Assembly: GCF_002776525.5 (NCBI RefSeq)
Contig: NW_022327642.1
Location: forward strand, 1-64,000
Direction: 5' to 3'
DNA: 64,000 nt
Source of the DNA: Piliocolobus tephrosceles
Taxonomy: Eukaryota > Chordata > Mammalia > Primates > Cercopithecidae
Shown here: piece by piece, positions 11,170 to 21,937 of the stretch
Numbering within the stretch: position 1 is the stretch's first letter
How the letters are laid out: every line of letters begins with the position of its first letter
Notes under the pieces: model-generated
Seen by the model: the letters and a program-made list of their open reading frames with translations, nothing else
The model's database searches: none
What the model was told of the DNA's origin: nothing
Translations under genes and position numbers: made by a program

Positions 11170-13109
11170 AATGATCTCTGCAATTACTTTTTAAAATAGA
11201 AACTGTTGACAATCTACAAACTGATGAACTTAATATTTACTTCTGATAATTTAGACCATGCTTCAGAGAGGATGGAAATATTTAGTAGATGTTTTCACTT
11301 CAGTCATGCAATTTTATATTAAAGGCAATAATATGATATTCTAAAAGCAACATATTTATTTGTTGTAAATTTGAAGTGTTTGGATTTTTTGTATTGTATC
11401 AAATGGCAAAATATCATTGCTGAAACAAAGTAAAACACAAAACATCAACAAAAAAATCACACAAAAGTGAATAATGGGTTTGTCATCTGAAGCTCAGCAA
11501 GATTTTATGACTAAAACATTTTAAGAAATCAATACATCTTGCCATGTTTTTACACACCCCAAGTTCTGATTGCCAGACTGAAGTTTTACTAATGAAAGGC
11601 CCAGATTTGTTGCCTCTTGTACATCCTTTATCTGCCTCCCCAATCAGGTCTATTGAAATTCTGTACCACAATCAGGACTTTTGAGTTAAATGTAGATGAT
11701 CTGATGAAGACACAGTAAAATTTCAAACCTGCCCAGTACTGCCACTTCCTCATCAGGGCATCCTCACAAAGATGGTCTCCTCCTCTCCTTTTGCACTCTC
11801 TGGTTTGGCCCAGTATGTCCACCTTCAAGGCACACATGTTCAGCACTGCAGATTCTTTTTTGCCAGCCATGGTGCTGTGATATCAGAATAATCATCTGCT
11901 CATTTGAATCATCTGTTCATTGAATCTGAGCTACATCTAAGTCAAAATAAGCCTAATCAAAACTAATATGCTTATAATACTCTTTGTGATATACATGCGT
12001 CTAGGTAACAAAAGAAATTGATTTTTTAGTGAAAGCAGATAGCCTAAGCATCACCATTAACTATCAAATATCCCTTCAAAACATCTAAGAAATCTTTCCA
12101 GATAACTCAGTAAATATTTCATTTATTTTCTCATTTTTTTTGCTAAACATTTTATGTTTCCTCTTTTATATACAAACTCCCATATTACATCAGAATAGAG
12201 ATGATTTGCAAAATTATTTGAATATAGGTAATGAAGTTGAACAATGCAAATACATAACGGGTGCAGAGGAAGTATACATAAGGTAGAAAATATTAGGAGG
12301 GCAGACATTACGGCATCCTAAAATAGGGCTGCAAATTTAGCTCTGCACTTTTCTGGTACCTTTGGAAATAAATTGATATTTTAAATGTGTCTTTAATATT
12401 ATGATGAATCACAAATGATGTTTTCTACATATATGCATATATAAGCTCCATCCATCAAACATGCATTCCAAACAAGAACAGATTCAATAACCATTAAAAA
12501 AATCTTACTCTGCAAGTTTGCTTTCACAAATGTGTGGTCTTTTTAATAATAAAGATATAATTAAGTAGTCAAGTCTTAAAGAATAAAACTTTAAGCAAAT
12601 AATAATTGAATTTATTAGCATTATTATCACCCTATATCTCTGGCAAACAATTCATAATTAAAGCTAATAACACTTCATAAATTTTAATAAAATAACTTTG
12701 AATTTAGGATACAAGTTACGTTACTGATGACTAATATTAAGGGTATAGCTCTAGAATTGCAACGTATTATCATTTCAATGGAATCACTAGTATGAGGAAG
12801 CATAATTCATATTTGCCTTATGAGTAATTGTGCTCAATTATGCTATTCCCACTACAGAAATACTCGCATTAAGTTGATTTGAGGAAAAGAAAATAAAAAA
12901 GAAAAACTCTTAAGAGTTGCTTTCTACCATATTTAACATATAACAAAGTTAGCAGAGGAAAAAAATGTAACAGCTGCTCTGAATAAAACCTAATGATATT
13001 CTTTCAATTCCTGAAACACATTAATAGTACAATACACAAACACAAACACACACACGTAAGCACATACAATATTGAATGCAAAGTCTTTGCTTGTCCTTTA
13101 TTTTTATTA
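11170..13109. other. unique sequence with a GC-richer patch
   Basis: Mostly AT-rich unique DNA. 11485-11885 is less AT-rich than its surroundings. Its minus strand has an 80-codon frame beginning near 11870 (MAGKKESAV…) behind a good initiation context (agcaccatgg). I do not recognise the product. No poly(A) tract or splice pattern confirms a processed pseudogene. A short CA-rich tract lies at about 13030-13055. Confidence 0.4.
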
Positions 13110-13748
13110 AATTATTTTTGAGACACATACAACTGCTTATATTTAAAATGTATTATTGGATAATTTTGACATATGTATACATCTATAAAATCAGCACCAC
13201 ATCAAGGTAATAAACATAATCATCATTTCAAAAATTTTCCATGTGTCCTTTGTAATCTGTCGCTCTCACCTCTTCTCTATTTCCTCAACTAGGTAAGCAC
13301 AGATCTGTTCTCTTTCACTATGAATTTGTGCATTTTCTAGAAATGCATTAATCATATACAGTATATGGTCTTTTTTACCCGACTTCTCTAACTCAGCATA
13401 ATTATTTTGAAATTCATTTACATTTTTTCCAAATAGCCCTTACATTTTAGTCCTGAGTAGTATATGACACTACAATTTCTTTATCCCTTCACTTGTTAAT
13501 GGATATTTGTATTGTTTCCAATGTTAAGCTGCTAAAAAGAAAGTCGGGAACCGTAATTTGTATATAAGTATTTGCATGGACACAAGTTTTATTTCTCTTG
13601 GAGTTTCTGGTTTGTATTTTAAGTGTACACTGACAAACAAAACTAACAGCTATCTCCTAAATTAGTTGTACCATACTATGTTTCCATCACCAGTGCAAAG
13701 AGAGTCCGAGTTGCTCCACATCCTTGTCAACTCTTGATTTGGTTAGTC
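13110..13748 (-). mobile_element. old L1M 3' part, antisense (outer host element)
   Basis: Reverse complement of an old L1 3' region, readable as ttgacatatgtatacatct, tctgttctctttcacta, ctcagcataattattttga, tgttaatggatatttg and gtgcaaagagagtccgagttgctccacatcc. It continues after an Alu at 14009 and again after the big nested insertion at 23165, keeping element order throughout. Confidence 0.75.
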
Positions 13749-14008
13749 TTTTTTTTTGTTTGTGGGTGGAATCTTGCTGTCACCCACGCTGGAGTTCAGT
13801 GGGGCAATCTCGACTCACTGCAACTTTCACCTCCTGGGTTCAAGTAATTCTCCTGCCTCAGCCTCCCAAGTAGCTGGGACTAGAGGCGCGTGCCACCACG
13901 CCCAGCTAAATTTTTTTGTATTTTTAGTAAAGATGGAGGTTTCACCATGTTAGCCATCTCGTTCTCCCAAAGTACTGGGATTACAGGCGTGAGTCACCAT
14001 GCCCGGCC
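13749..14008 (-). mobile_element. Alu, antisense, with internal deletion
   Basis: Antisense Alu beginning with a T-run and running to gcgtgagtcaccatgcccggcc. Both boxes of the dimer are present. The segment between gttagcca and tctcccaaagtac is shortened, so one arm has lost about 35-40 bp. It sits in the L1M. Confidence 0.9.
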
Positions 14009-14304
14009 GCTCTTAATTTATTCATGTTATCAAAAGTTAATTTTCTGACTGCTTATTGCTACTATGTAGAAATATAATTGATTTTTCATGGTAATATTTT
14101 ATTATTTAGTTGTTTTTATCCTGTAATCTTATTGAACTCATTTAGTAATACTAGTATTTTTTTGTCAATTCCATAGAATTTTCTTCATCAATGACTATAT
14201 CAACCATGAATAAGGATGTATTTTATTTATTTATTTTCAATATAGATGTTATTTATTTATGACATTACAATATCAAGAACCTCTTGTACAATATTGAGTA
14301 GAGA
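14009..14304 (-). mobile_element. old L1M, antisense, middle piece
   Basis: Continues the L1M across the Alu. It reads antisense ORF2, with tatgtagaaatataattgattttt, cttattgaactca and ctcttgtacaatattgagtagagaa, the last being the site hit by the sense L1 at 14305. It was identified from the characteristic antisense order leading up to the RT core. Confidence 0.65.
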
Positions 14305-15736
14305 AAATGTCAAGATGGCTGACTAGACACAGCCAGGAAGAACTTCTCCCATTGACAGAGAACAGAATATCAAGTAGACTGGAACACCGTAAGCTGATCT
14401 TTGGAAAGAAGACATTGAAAGTTGATAGAGGAAAGTTGCAGACCCTGGGGCTGAAGAGAAAATAGACTAAGAGCTCTGGATGGGGTTGCCAAGAACCAGG
14501 ATTCGCTCCTGGCCTCAAGTGACTTCTAGCGAAGGGCTGAGTGATACAGGTATGGAGCAGCCCACTGTCAACAGAACTCTGGAATCCTAGAGCTGAGAGA
14601 TGTCCACTACCACCACAGATATCTGAGTTGATAGGGAGAACTTTCCAGGGAGTTGGCAGAGACAGAACTCTATGCTGTGTGGAGCCCAGATGGTTTGGCA
14701 TGGGGATGACTGCAGTGGAGCACAGTCATCAGTACCCATTCACTAAGGCTCTCCATATTCCTTCAGGCGGTGTTAGACTTTGTTAGCTGCCAGACCTAGA
14801 ATGAGCATGGCTATCTTGCCCGCAGGACAGGGCCAGTCAAATCTAAATGTTCCCCATATGCTGGTCTCTCCCAGGGTCTCTGCCTGGCCACACCAGGTTA
14901 CAACACAGCCTCAGCCGCCGTATTAAAGCACTCGACAGTGATCAGTGCCTTAACTCTTTTGTCGACAGCCCCTGCCTTTCCGTCAAGTTAGTTTCACAGA
15001 TGGACTGCCACTGGTGAGTACTATCTGTAGCTTACCCCACCAGCATACGCTTGTCTGCAGTTTTCCTCTGCCATCTGGCTGGAATGCAGGCATGCACAAA
15101 CCCAATACCACCCCATCACAGTGCACATGCGCTTGGCTCCCCTACAACCCCCATTGGTGTGCAGTTGCTCCTGGCCCCTTCACTACTGCCATGCCCATTC
15201 CCATTCACTACTGCCATGCCCATTCACTACTTCATCAGGCTGCTTTTGCAGGACCTATGGCTGCACTGGCCCTCCGCTGATGCACACACACCCACTGCCC
15301 ATTCACTACTTCATCAGGCTGCTTTTGCTGGCGGCATCCAACAGTGTTGTTTCCAGTGGACTGAGAGCACCTCAGCCCCTCCAAAATAGCAGCTCCTTCA
15401 CCTCAAGAGGCCAGAGAAAAGAGTCATGGACCTGGTTTCAGGACTGCAGGATTAGAGCACATAGCCCAGGAGTGCTGAGCTCAGTTTTTGAAGACATCCA
15501 GAAATGAAGTCAATTGACTAAATCCAACTTATACCACAAACAGAACCTCAAGGGCGTCAAAGAATATGAAAGCAAAAAAAGCCTTATCCAAAGGACAGCA
15601 ACTTCAGAGAATAAGGGATCATCACACACACATGAGAAAACAAACAAACAAACAAACAAAAAACAGTGCAAAATTTCTCGCAATTCTAAAAGCCAAAGTG
15701 TCTTTTCTTACCTCCAAATGATCACACTAGGTCCCC
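14305..15736 (+). promoter_or_regulatory. L1 5'UTR (internal promoter region), decayed
   Basis: GC-richer leader of the full-length L1, beginning with the old gatggctgactaga start and running to the ORF1 start region. In intact L1 this region carries the internal RNA polymerase II promoter. Here it is diverged and carries a local tandem duplication at 15217-15328. Open frames on both strands here are not ORF1. Confidence 0.65.
15217..15328 (+). repeat. 33-bp tandem duplication in L1 5'UTR
   Basis: Positions 15217-15249 and 15296-15328 are identical over 33 bp (tgcccattcactacttcatc…), with a period of 79 bp. A shorter echo (cactactgccatgcccattc) occurs at 15181 and again at about 15205. These look like local slippage or unequal-exchange repeats inside the 5'UTR. 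Confidence 0.85.
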
Positions 15737-15920
15737 AGCAATGGTTAATAATCAGATACAAATAGCTGATATAATGGTATAGAATTCAGAATCTGGATAG
15801 CAAGGAAGCTCAATGAGATATAGAAGAAGGTAGAAATAAAATTCAAAGAAAACAGTAAAAGAATCCAAGTGTGGAATGATGACATACCCATTTGCAGAAA
15901 GAACTAAGCTGAACATCTGG

Positions 15921-15961
<41 letters not shown>

Positions 15962-16640
15962 ATGCATTTCTTAATACAATTGGAAGCAATAATAACAGAA
16001 TAGAGCAAGCTAAGAAAAGAATCACAGAGCTCAAGACTATTCCTCCAAATCAATTCAGACAAAAAAAAATAAAGAAAGAAGAATTTTAGAAAATGAGCAA
16101 AACCTCTGAAAAATAAAAATCATGTAAAGAGACCAAACTTATGACTCATTGGCATTCCTGGAAAAAAAAAAAGAATGGGGAGAGAGCAAGCAACCTGGAA
16201 AACATAATTGAGGATATTGTCTATGAAAATTTCCCCAGCCTCACTAGAGAGGTTGACAGGAAAAATCAGGAAATTCAGAGAACCTCTGTGAGATACTACA
16301 CAAGGTGACCATTCCCAAGACACATAGTCATCAGATTCTCCAAGTTCAATGCAAAAGAAAAAACCTTAAAGGAGCTAGAGAGAAGGGGCAGGTAAATTAC
16401 AATGGGAGCTCCATTAGGTTAACAGCAGACCCTTTAGCAGAAACTACAAGTCAGAAGAGATTGGGGGCCTATATTTAGTATCTTAAAAGAAAAGAAATTA
16501 CAACCACAAATTTCATATCCTGTCAAAGTGACTTTCATAAATGAAGGAGAAATAAAATCCTTTCAAGACAAGCAAATATGAAGAGAATTTATTACCACCA
16601 GACCTGCCTTACAAGAGGTCTTTAAGGGAGTGCTATGCAT
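15737..16640 (+). pseudogene. L1 ORF1 remnant
   Basis: Encodes the decayed RNA-binding ORF1 protein of the 14305-23164 L1. It starts near atggttaataatcagatac, passes the coiled-coil region (ggaagctcaatgagata) and reaches the C-terminal domain (ttcatatcctgtcaaagtg and accagacctgccttacaagag). A poly(A) run at 15920-15960 replaces coding sequence, and frameshifts and stops follow. ORF1p would normally be about 340 residues; no frame here is nearly that long. Confidence 0.75.
15920..15960 (+). repeat. poly(A) run inside L1 ORF1
   Basis: About 41 consecutive A residues in the middle of ORF1. It does not end a recognisable SINE or pseudogene, so it looks like an expanded A-rich spot. Confidence 0.9.
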
Positions 16641-16769
16641 AGAAACAAAAGATTAATATATACCACCACAAAAACACACCTTAAGTACATAGCCCATTGA
16701 CATTATGAAACAACTATACAATCAAGTCCGCATAATAACAGGTTAACAACATAATAACAGGATCGAATC

Positions 16770-19243
16770 CTCACATATTAATACTGACTTTTCATTGGGC
16801 TAAGCGTCTTACTTAAAAGACACAAAGTGAAAGACTGGAAGAAGAAGCAAGACCAAAGTGTCTGCTGTAAGAGACCCATCTCACATGCAATTGCACCCAT
16901 AGGTTCAAACTGCAAGAATGGAGAAGGATCTCTCAAGCAAGTGGAAAACAAAAAAGAGCAGAGATTGCTATTCTTATTTCAGATGAAATAGACATTAAAC
17001 CACCAATGGCCAAAGAAGATAAAGAAGGGCATTACATAATGAAAACAGGTTCAATTAAAAAAGAAGATTTTACTATTCTAAATATATATGCACCCAATGT
17101 TGAGCACCCAGATTCCTAAAATAAGTTCTCGGATATCTACAAAGATATTTACCCACAAAGTAATAATAGGAGACTTCAACATCCCATTGCCAATGTTAGA
17201 CACATTGAGTCAGAAAACTAACAAAGATATTCAGGACTGAAAATCAATGCTTGACCAAATGGGACTAACAGAGATCAACAAAATATTCCACACAATGACC
17301 CTAAAATATATATTATCCTCATCTTCACAGAGCACATACTTTAAGATTGAGCACACACTCATCCATAAAACAATTCACAAAAATTAAAAAAAAAAAAAAA
17401 AAAAAAAAAACATGCCAACCACAGTGTAGGACCACAGCACAATATAACTAAAAGTCAATACCAAGAAGATGTCTCAAAACCATATAATTATATAAAAATT
17501 AAACAACCTGCTTCTGAATGATGTTTGGTTTAAATATGAAATTAAGGCAGAAATAAAAAAAAATACTTTGAAACTTTTGGGAGGCCGAGACGGGCGGATC
17601 ACGAGGTCAGGAGATCGAGACCATCCTGGCTAACACAGTGAAACCCCGTCTCTACTAAAAACTACAAAGAACTAGCCGGGCGAGGTGGCGGCACCTGTAG
17701 TCCCAGCTACTCGGGAGGCTGAGGCAGGAGAATGGCGTAAACCCGGGAGGCAGAGCTTGCAGTGAGCTGAGATCTGGCCACTGCACTCCAGCCTGGGCGA
17801 CAGAGCGAGACTCCGTCTCAAAAAAAAAATACTTTGAAACTAATGAAAACAAACACATAATATTCCAGAATCTCTGGGACACAGCTAAAGCAAACTTAAG
17901 AGGCAAGTTTAAAGCATGAAATACTTACATCAAGTTGAATAGATACCAAGTTAACAACCTAACATCATATTGAGAAGAATTAGAAAAACAAGAGCAAACC
18001 AGTCTCAAAGCTAGCAGAAGAGAAGAAATAACCGGAAAATCAGAGCTGAACGACATGAAATTGAGACGTGAAAAAACTATACAAAAGATAAAGAAAACTT
18101 AAAGATAGTTATCTGAAAGAAGATAACTTTGATAGACTGCTAGATAGATTAATAAAGAAAAAAGAGTGATGATCCCAATAAACAAAATTAGAAATAACAA
18201 CAGAAATACAATAAAGCACTCAGAGACTATTACAAACACCTCTATTCACACAAACTAGAAAACCTACAAGAAATGGATAAATTTCTGAAAACATACAACC
18301 TCCCAAAATTGTACTAGGAAGAAATGGAAACCATGAACGGACAAATAATGAGTTACAAAATTTAATCAGTAATAATAATAATAAGAAAAACTACCAACCA
18401 AATCAAGCCCAGGACCAGATAGATTAACAGCTCAATTATATCAGACATAGACAGAAGAGTTAGGACTAATCCTACTGAAATTACTACAAAAAATTTAGGA
18501 GGGACTTCTCCCTAACTTGTTTTATGAGGCCAGCATCATTTTGATACCAAAACCTAGAAGAGACAATCAGTCAATCAACCAATTAATAAAACTTCAGGCC
18601 AATATTTCTGATGAACAAAGATGAAAAGTATCCTCAATAAAATTCTATCAAACTGAATCCTTTGGTTCATCATACGCCAATCAATAAATGTGATTCATCA
18701 CATAAATGGAACTAAAAAAAAGACCACATGATTATCTCAATAGACACACAAAAGGCTTTCAGTAAAACTGAACATCCGTTTATGTTAAAAACTCTCAGCA
18801 AAGTAGGCATCAAAATACACACCTTAAAATACTGAGAGCTATCAGTGACATACCCATAGCCAACATCATACTGAATGGGCAAAAGCTGTAAACATTTCCC
18901 TTGAGAACCATAATAAGATAATAATGCCTATTCTCTCCACTGCTCTTCCACATAGTATTGGAAGTCCTAGTCAATGAAACAAGGCAATAAACATAAATAA
19001 ATGACATCCAAATAGGAAGAGAAGTAAAAATATCTCTCACTGCAGTCTATATGATTCTATATTTTGATAAACCCATAGCTTCTGTCTTAAGGTTTCCATA
19101 ACAGAAATAATTTCAGCAAACTTTCAGGATACAAAATCAATGTAAAAATATCAGCAACATTTCTATACACCAATTACATGCAAGCTGAGAGCCGAACCAA
19201 GAACACAATCCCATTTGCAATAGCCACAAGGAGAATTAAATAC
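16770..19243 (+). pseudogene. L1 ORF2 remnant, 5' part (endonuclease and RT)
   Basis: Sense ORF2 of the full-length L1, interrupted by an Alu at 17576. Landmarks are the endonuclease beginning (ttcattgggctaagcg), gagacccatctcacatgcaa (the ETHLT motif), atatatgcacccaatgt (the IYAPN motif), aaacaacctgcttctgaatga and the RT core from about 18530 on (ttttgataccaaaacc). It reaches cccatttgcaatagccaca just before the mariner. Many stops and frameshifts make it non-functional. It resumes at 21573. Confidence 0.8.
17576..17829 (+). mobile_element. AluYR-like, 5' truncated
   Basis: Sense Alu starting at ttgggaggccgagacggg, so it lacks the first 35-40 bp. It has actagccgggcgaggtgg, gcgtaaacccggg and gagatctggccactgcactcc. 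I associate these with cercopithecine AluYR elements rather than human AluY. It is flanked by a long duplication (a-rich tract plus tactttgaaact, about 17554-17575 and 17821-17842). Little divergence from the consensus indicates youth. Confidence 0.85.
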
Positions 19244-19469
19244 TAGGTGAGTGCAAAAGTAATTGCAGGTTTTGCATTGTTGGAATTTGATGTTTGATAT
19301 TTGAATACATTCTTAAATAAATGTGGTTATGTTATACATCATTTTAATGGGTATTTCTCACTTTATGGGTTTTTTTTTTTTCCTAATGATGTATCACTTG
19401 CTGTTTAGTTTATGTTTATTTTAGACTATGGAAATTATGTTAGACAAAAAGCAAATTTGTGTGTTTTTT

Positions 19470-19807
19470 TATTCAAATTCAAAATGGACTATAAAGCAGT
19501 GGAAACAACTCGCAACATCACCAATGCATTTGGCCCAGGAACTACTCACAAACATACAGTGCAGTGGTGGTTCAAGAAGTTTTGCAAAGGAGATGAGAGG
19601 CTTGAAGATGTGACGCTTAATGACCAGCTACCAGAAGTTGACAGTGATAAATTGAGAGCAATCATGGAAGCTGATACTTTTACAACTACAAGAGAAGATG
19701 CCAAAGAATTCAATGGTCAGTGTTGACCATTCTATGGTCATTCAGCATTTGAAGAAAATTGGAAAGTTAAAAAAGCCCAATAAGAAGGTGTCTCATGAGC
19801 TGAGCTG
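19470..19807 (+). pseudogene. HSMAR1 transposase, N-terminal part
   Basis: Decayed mariner transposase. The N-terminal helix-turn-helix region is readable: KAVETTRNITNAFGPGT, then VQWWFKKFCKGDERLED (the QWWFKKFCKGDESLED block), then LRAIMEADTFTTTRE. A stop follows, and the frame breaks before the junction near 19807. Catalytic DD(D) residues are not in this part. The related SETMAR gene fuses a SET domain to this transposase; no SET domain is present here. Confidence 0.85.
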
Positions 19808-19808
19808 A

Positions 19809-20144
19809 GGGACCATTACAATCAACTCATTTTTGCCAATGAAAAATAAGTTTGTTTATTCTCATAGCGTAAAAATCCATGCTTCAGGATGAGATGAACT
19901 CTTGGAAAGCATTTTTTGCTTCCTGCTGGTTGTGGAAGCAAATCCCTGCAGAACGCTGTCGAGATGGTTGAAGAAGTAGCAGTCAGTTAGCAAGAGGTCC
20001 TGTGAATGTGGAGAATGAGGCAAATTTTCTGGCCCTATTTGTTGAAATTTTGAAGTGTTGGTTGTGTGATGTATGGTTGGGCATTGTCATGGAGAAGAAT
20101 TGGGCCTTTTCTGTTGACCAGTGCTGACCACAGGCATTGCAGTT
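19809..20144 (-). pseudogene. HSMAR1 transposase, C-terminal part, inverted
   Basis: The minus strand reads the 3' coding half of mariner: ctggtcaacagaaaaggccc, aattcttctccatgacaatgccc (the HDNARPH region), ttcaaccatctcgacag, and gcatggatttttacgctatgag near the C-terminus. It is inverted relative to both termini. Its left edge (ggaccattacaatc) abuts the sense half directly, and its right edge (gcattgcagttt) abuts antisense L1. Confidence 0.85.
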
Positions 20145-20237
20145 TGTTCAAGTTTCTTATAGATTCTGGATATTTGACTTCTTTCAGATGTATCATTTGC
20201 AAATATCTTCTCCCATCCTCTGTGCTTTCTGTGTACT
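20145..20237 (-). mobile_element. antisense L1 fragment joined to inverted mariner
   Basis: Antisense L1 ORF2 C-terminal region (gttcaagtttcttatagattctgg…gtatcatttgcaaatatcttctccc). The same L1 region occurs again at 21352-21425 antisense and 22195-22260 sense, so it is present three times. Here it precedes a segment that normally lies before it in antisense order, showing a rearrangement. Confidence 0.7.
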
Positions 20238-20298
20238 CTTGTTGGCCATGTGTATGTATTTTTTGAGAAGTGTCTGTTCATATCCTTGCCCTTTTTTC
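20238..20298 (-). repeat. inverted duplicate 1, left piece
   Basis: Near-exact reverse complement of 22284-22345 (cttgttggccatgtgtatg, ttttttgagaagtgtctg, ttcatatccttg). It continues at 21331 after removal of the younger L1PA and one target-site copy. Its 3' bases ccttgcccttttttc are the L1PA target site. Confidence 0.85.
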
Positions 20299-21315
20299 TT
20301 TTCTTTTTTTTTTTTTTAATTATACTTTAAGTTCTAGGGTACATGTGCATAGCATGCAGGTTTGTTACATATGTATACTTGTGCCATGTTGGTGTGCTGC
20401 ACCCATCAACTCGTCAGCACCCATCAATTCATCATTTATATCAGGTATAACTCCCAATGCAATCCCGCCCGCCTCCCCCCTCCCCATGATAGGCCCCGGT
20501 GTGTGATGTTCCCCTTCCCGAGTTCCCGAGTCCAAGTGATCTCATTGTTCAGTTCCCACCTATGAGTGAGAACATGCCGTGTGTGGTTTTCTGTTCTTGT
20601 GATAGTTTGCTAAGAATGATGGTTTCCAGCTGCATCCATGTCCCTACAAAGGATGCAAACTCATCCTTTTTAATGGCTGCATAGTATTCCATGGTGTATA
20701 TGTGCCACAAACCTGAGAGAAACAAGAAATGGGGAAAGTATTACCTATTTAATAAATGGTGCTGGGAAAATTGGCTAGCCATAAGTAGAAAGCTGAAACT
20801 GGATCCTTTCCTTACTCCTTATACGAAGATTAATTCAAGATGGATTAGAGACTTAAATGTTAGACCTAATACCATAAAAACCCTAGAAGAAAACCTAGGT
20901 AGTACCATTCAGGACATAGGCATGGGCAAGAACTTCATGTCTAAAACACCAAAAGCAACGGCAGCAAAAGCCAAAATCGACAAATGGGATCTAATTAAAC
21001 TAAAGAGCTTCTGCACAGCAAAAGAAACGACCATCAGAGTGAACAGGCAACCTACAGAATGGGAGAACATTTTTGCAATCTACTCATCTGACAAAGGGCT
21101 AATATCCAGAATCTACAAAGAACTCAAACAAATATACAAGAAAAAAACAAACAACCCCATCAAAAAGTGGGCAAAGGATATGAATAGACATTTCTCAAAA
21201 GAAGACATTCATACAGCCAACAGACACATGAAAAAACGCTCATCATCACTCGCCATCCGAGAAATGCAAATCAAAACCACAATGAGATACCATCTCACAC
21301 CAGTTAGAATGGCAA
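20299..21315 (-). mobile_element. L1PA insertion with 5' inversion and perfect TSD
   Basis: Flanked by a perfect 15-bp duplication ccttgcccttttttc (20284-20298 and 21316-21330). From the left there is a poly(T) tract, then antisense L1PA 3'UTR (attatactttaagttctaggg, catgttggtgtgctgcaccc, gagtgagaacatgccg) to about 20704. It then switches to sense ORF2 sequence to 21315. Antisense 3' end plus inverted 5' part is twin priming of a minus-strand insertion. Low divergence makes it one of the younger elements here. Confidence 0.9.
20705..21315 (+). pseudogene. L1PA ORF2 C-terminal segment (inverted half)
   Basis: An open frame of about 200 codons from the ORF2 C-terminal region: WGKYYLFNKWCWENWLAISRK, LDPFLTPYTKINSRWIRDLN, NPIKKWAKDMNRHFSKEDIH and REMQIKTTMRYHLTPVRMA. 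It is open because the insertion is young. It has no endonuclease or RT catalytic core, so it is only an inverted fragment. Confidence 0.85.
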
Positions 21316-21330
21316 CCTTGCCCTTTTTTC

Positions 21331-21460
21331 AACAGGTTCTTTTAATTTTTGCTTGCTAATTTGTTCAAGTTTCTTATAGATTCTGGATATTAGACTTCTT
21401 TAAGATGTATCATTTGCAAATATTTTCTATTTTCTGTGCATGTTTTTCTCTTTCTTTCTT
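21331..21460 (-). repeat. inverted duplicate 1, right piece
   Basis: Reverse complement of about 22157-22290 with only a few mismatches. It includes atgtttttctctttctttct, which is the complement of the (GAAA)-rich tail of the Alu at 21938. The copy must therefore postdate that Alu. Confidence 0.85.
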
Positions 21461-21937
21461 CCATTTTAGTATTTACATATGATTTTGATTAATAAAGACA
21501 TGCTTGAACCTAGATATAATTATTTAAAATTCATGTTCCAAAATTGCAACTACTTTTATACAAACCTAAATATATGGGAATACAAATAAACAGTGATTTG
21601 AAAGATCTCTACAATGAGAATGACAACATTGAAAAGAGGACTCTCTATTCAACAAACGGTGCTGAAAAAAAATAAGCTACCTACATGCAGAAGATTTTAA
21701 CTAGATCCCTTCCTTTCTCCTTTTACAAAAATTAAAATGGAATAATGACTTAAATGTAAGACCTAAATCTGTTAAAATATTAGAGGAAAATCTAGGAAAT
21801 ATCATTCTGAACATAAGCATTGACAAAGATTTTACAATGAAGTCTCCAAAAACAGTTGCAACAAAAACAAAAATAGACAAGTGGGACCCAATTAAACCAA
21901 AGAGCTTCTGCACAGAAAAAGAAAATATCAAAGAAAA

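Larger units (their letters stand above)
19243..21570 (+). mobile_element. HSMAR1 mariner, internally rearranged
   Basis: Left terminal repeat (taggtgagtgcaaaagtaattgca) at 19243 and right terminal repeat ending aactacttttatacaaacctaaa at 21570. It inserted at a TA in L1 ORF2: L1 reads …aaatac before and gggaatacaaat after. Intact HSMAR1 is about 1.29 kb; here the termini are 2.3 kb apart. 19243-19807 is the sense 5' half. 19809-20144 is the 3' coding region inverted. 20145-21460 is antisense L1 sequence. 21481-21570 is the sense 3' end. About 200 bp of the middle is missing. Confidence 0.85.

Noticed and set aside
14273..15507. Several 80-142 codon frames on both strands, GC-richer, gene-like
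   Set aside because: They lie in the 5'UTR of a full-length L1, which is GC-rich and keeps spurious open frames.
19412..19726. Possible domesticated transposase (SETMAR-like)
   Set aside because: The frame ends in a stop, the other half is inverted, and no SET domain or neighbouring exon is visible.
20691..21359. Longest open frame in the window (222 codons)
   Set aside because: It is L1 ORF2 C-terminal sequence in the inverted half of a young L1PA; no catalytic domain and no host gene.
19243..21570. mir-548-type hairpin from mariner ends
   Set aside because: Those hairpins come from the short MADE1 element with adjacent terminal repeats; here the ends are 2.3 kb apart.
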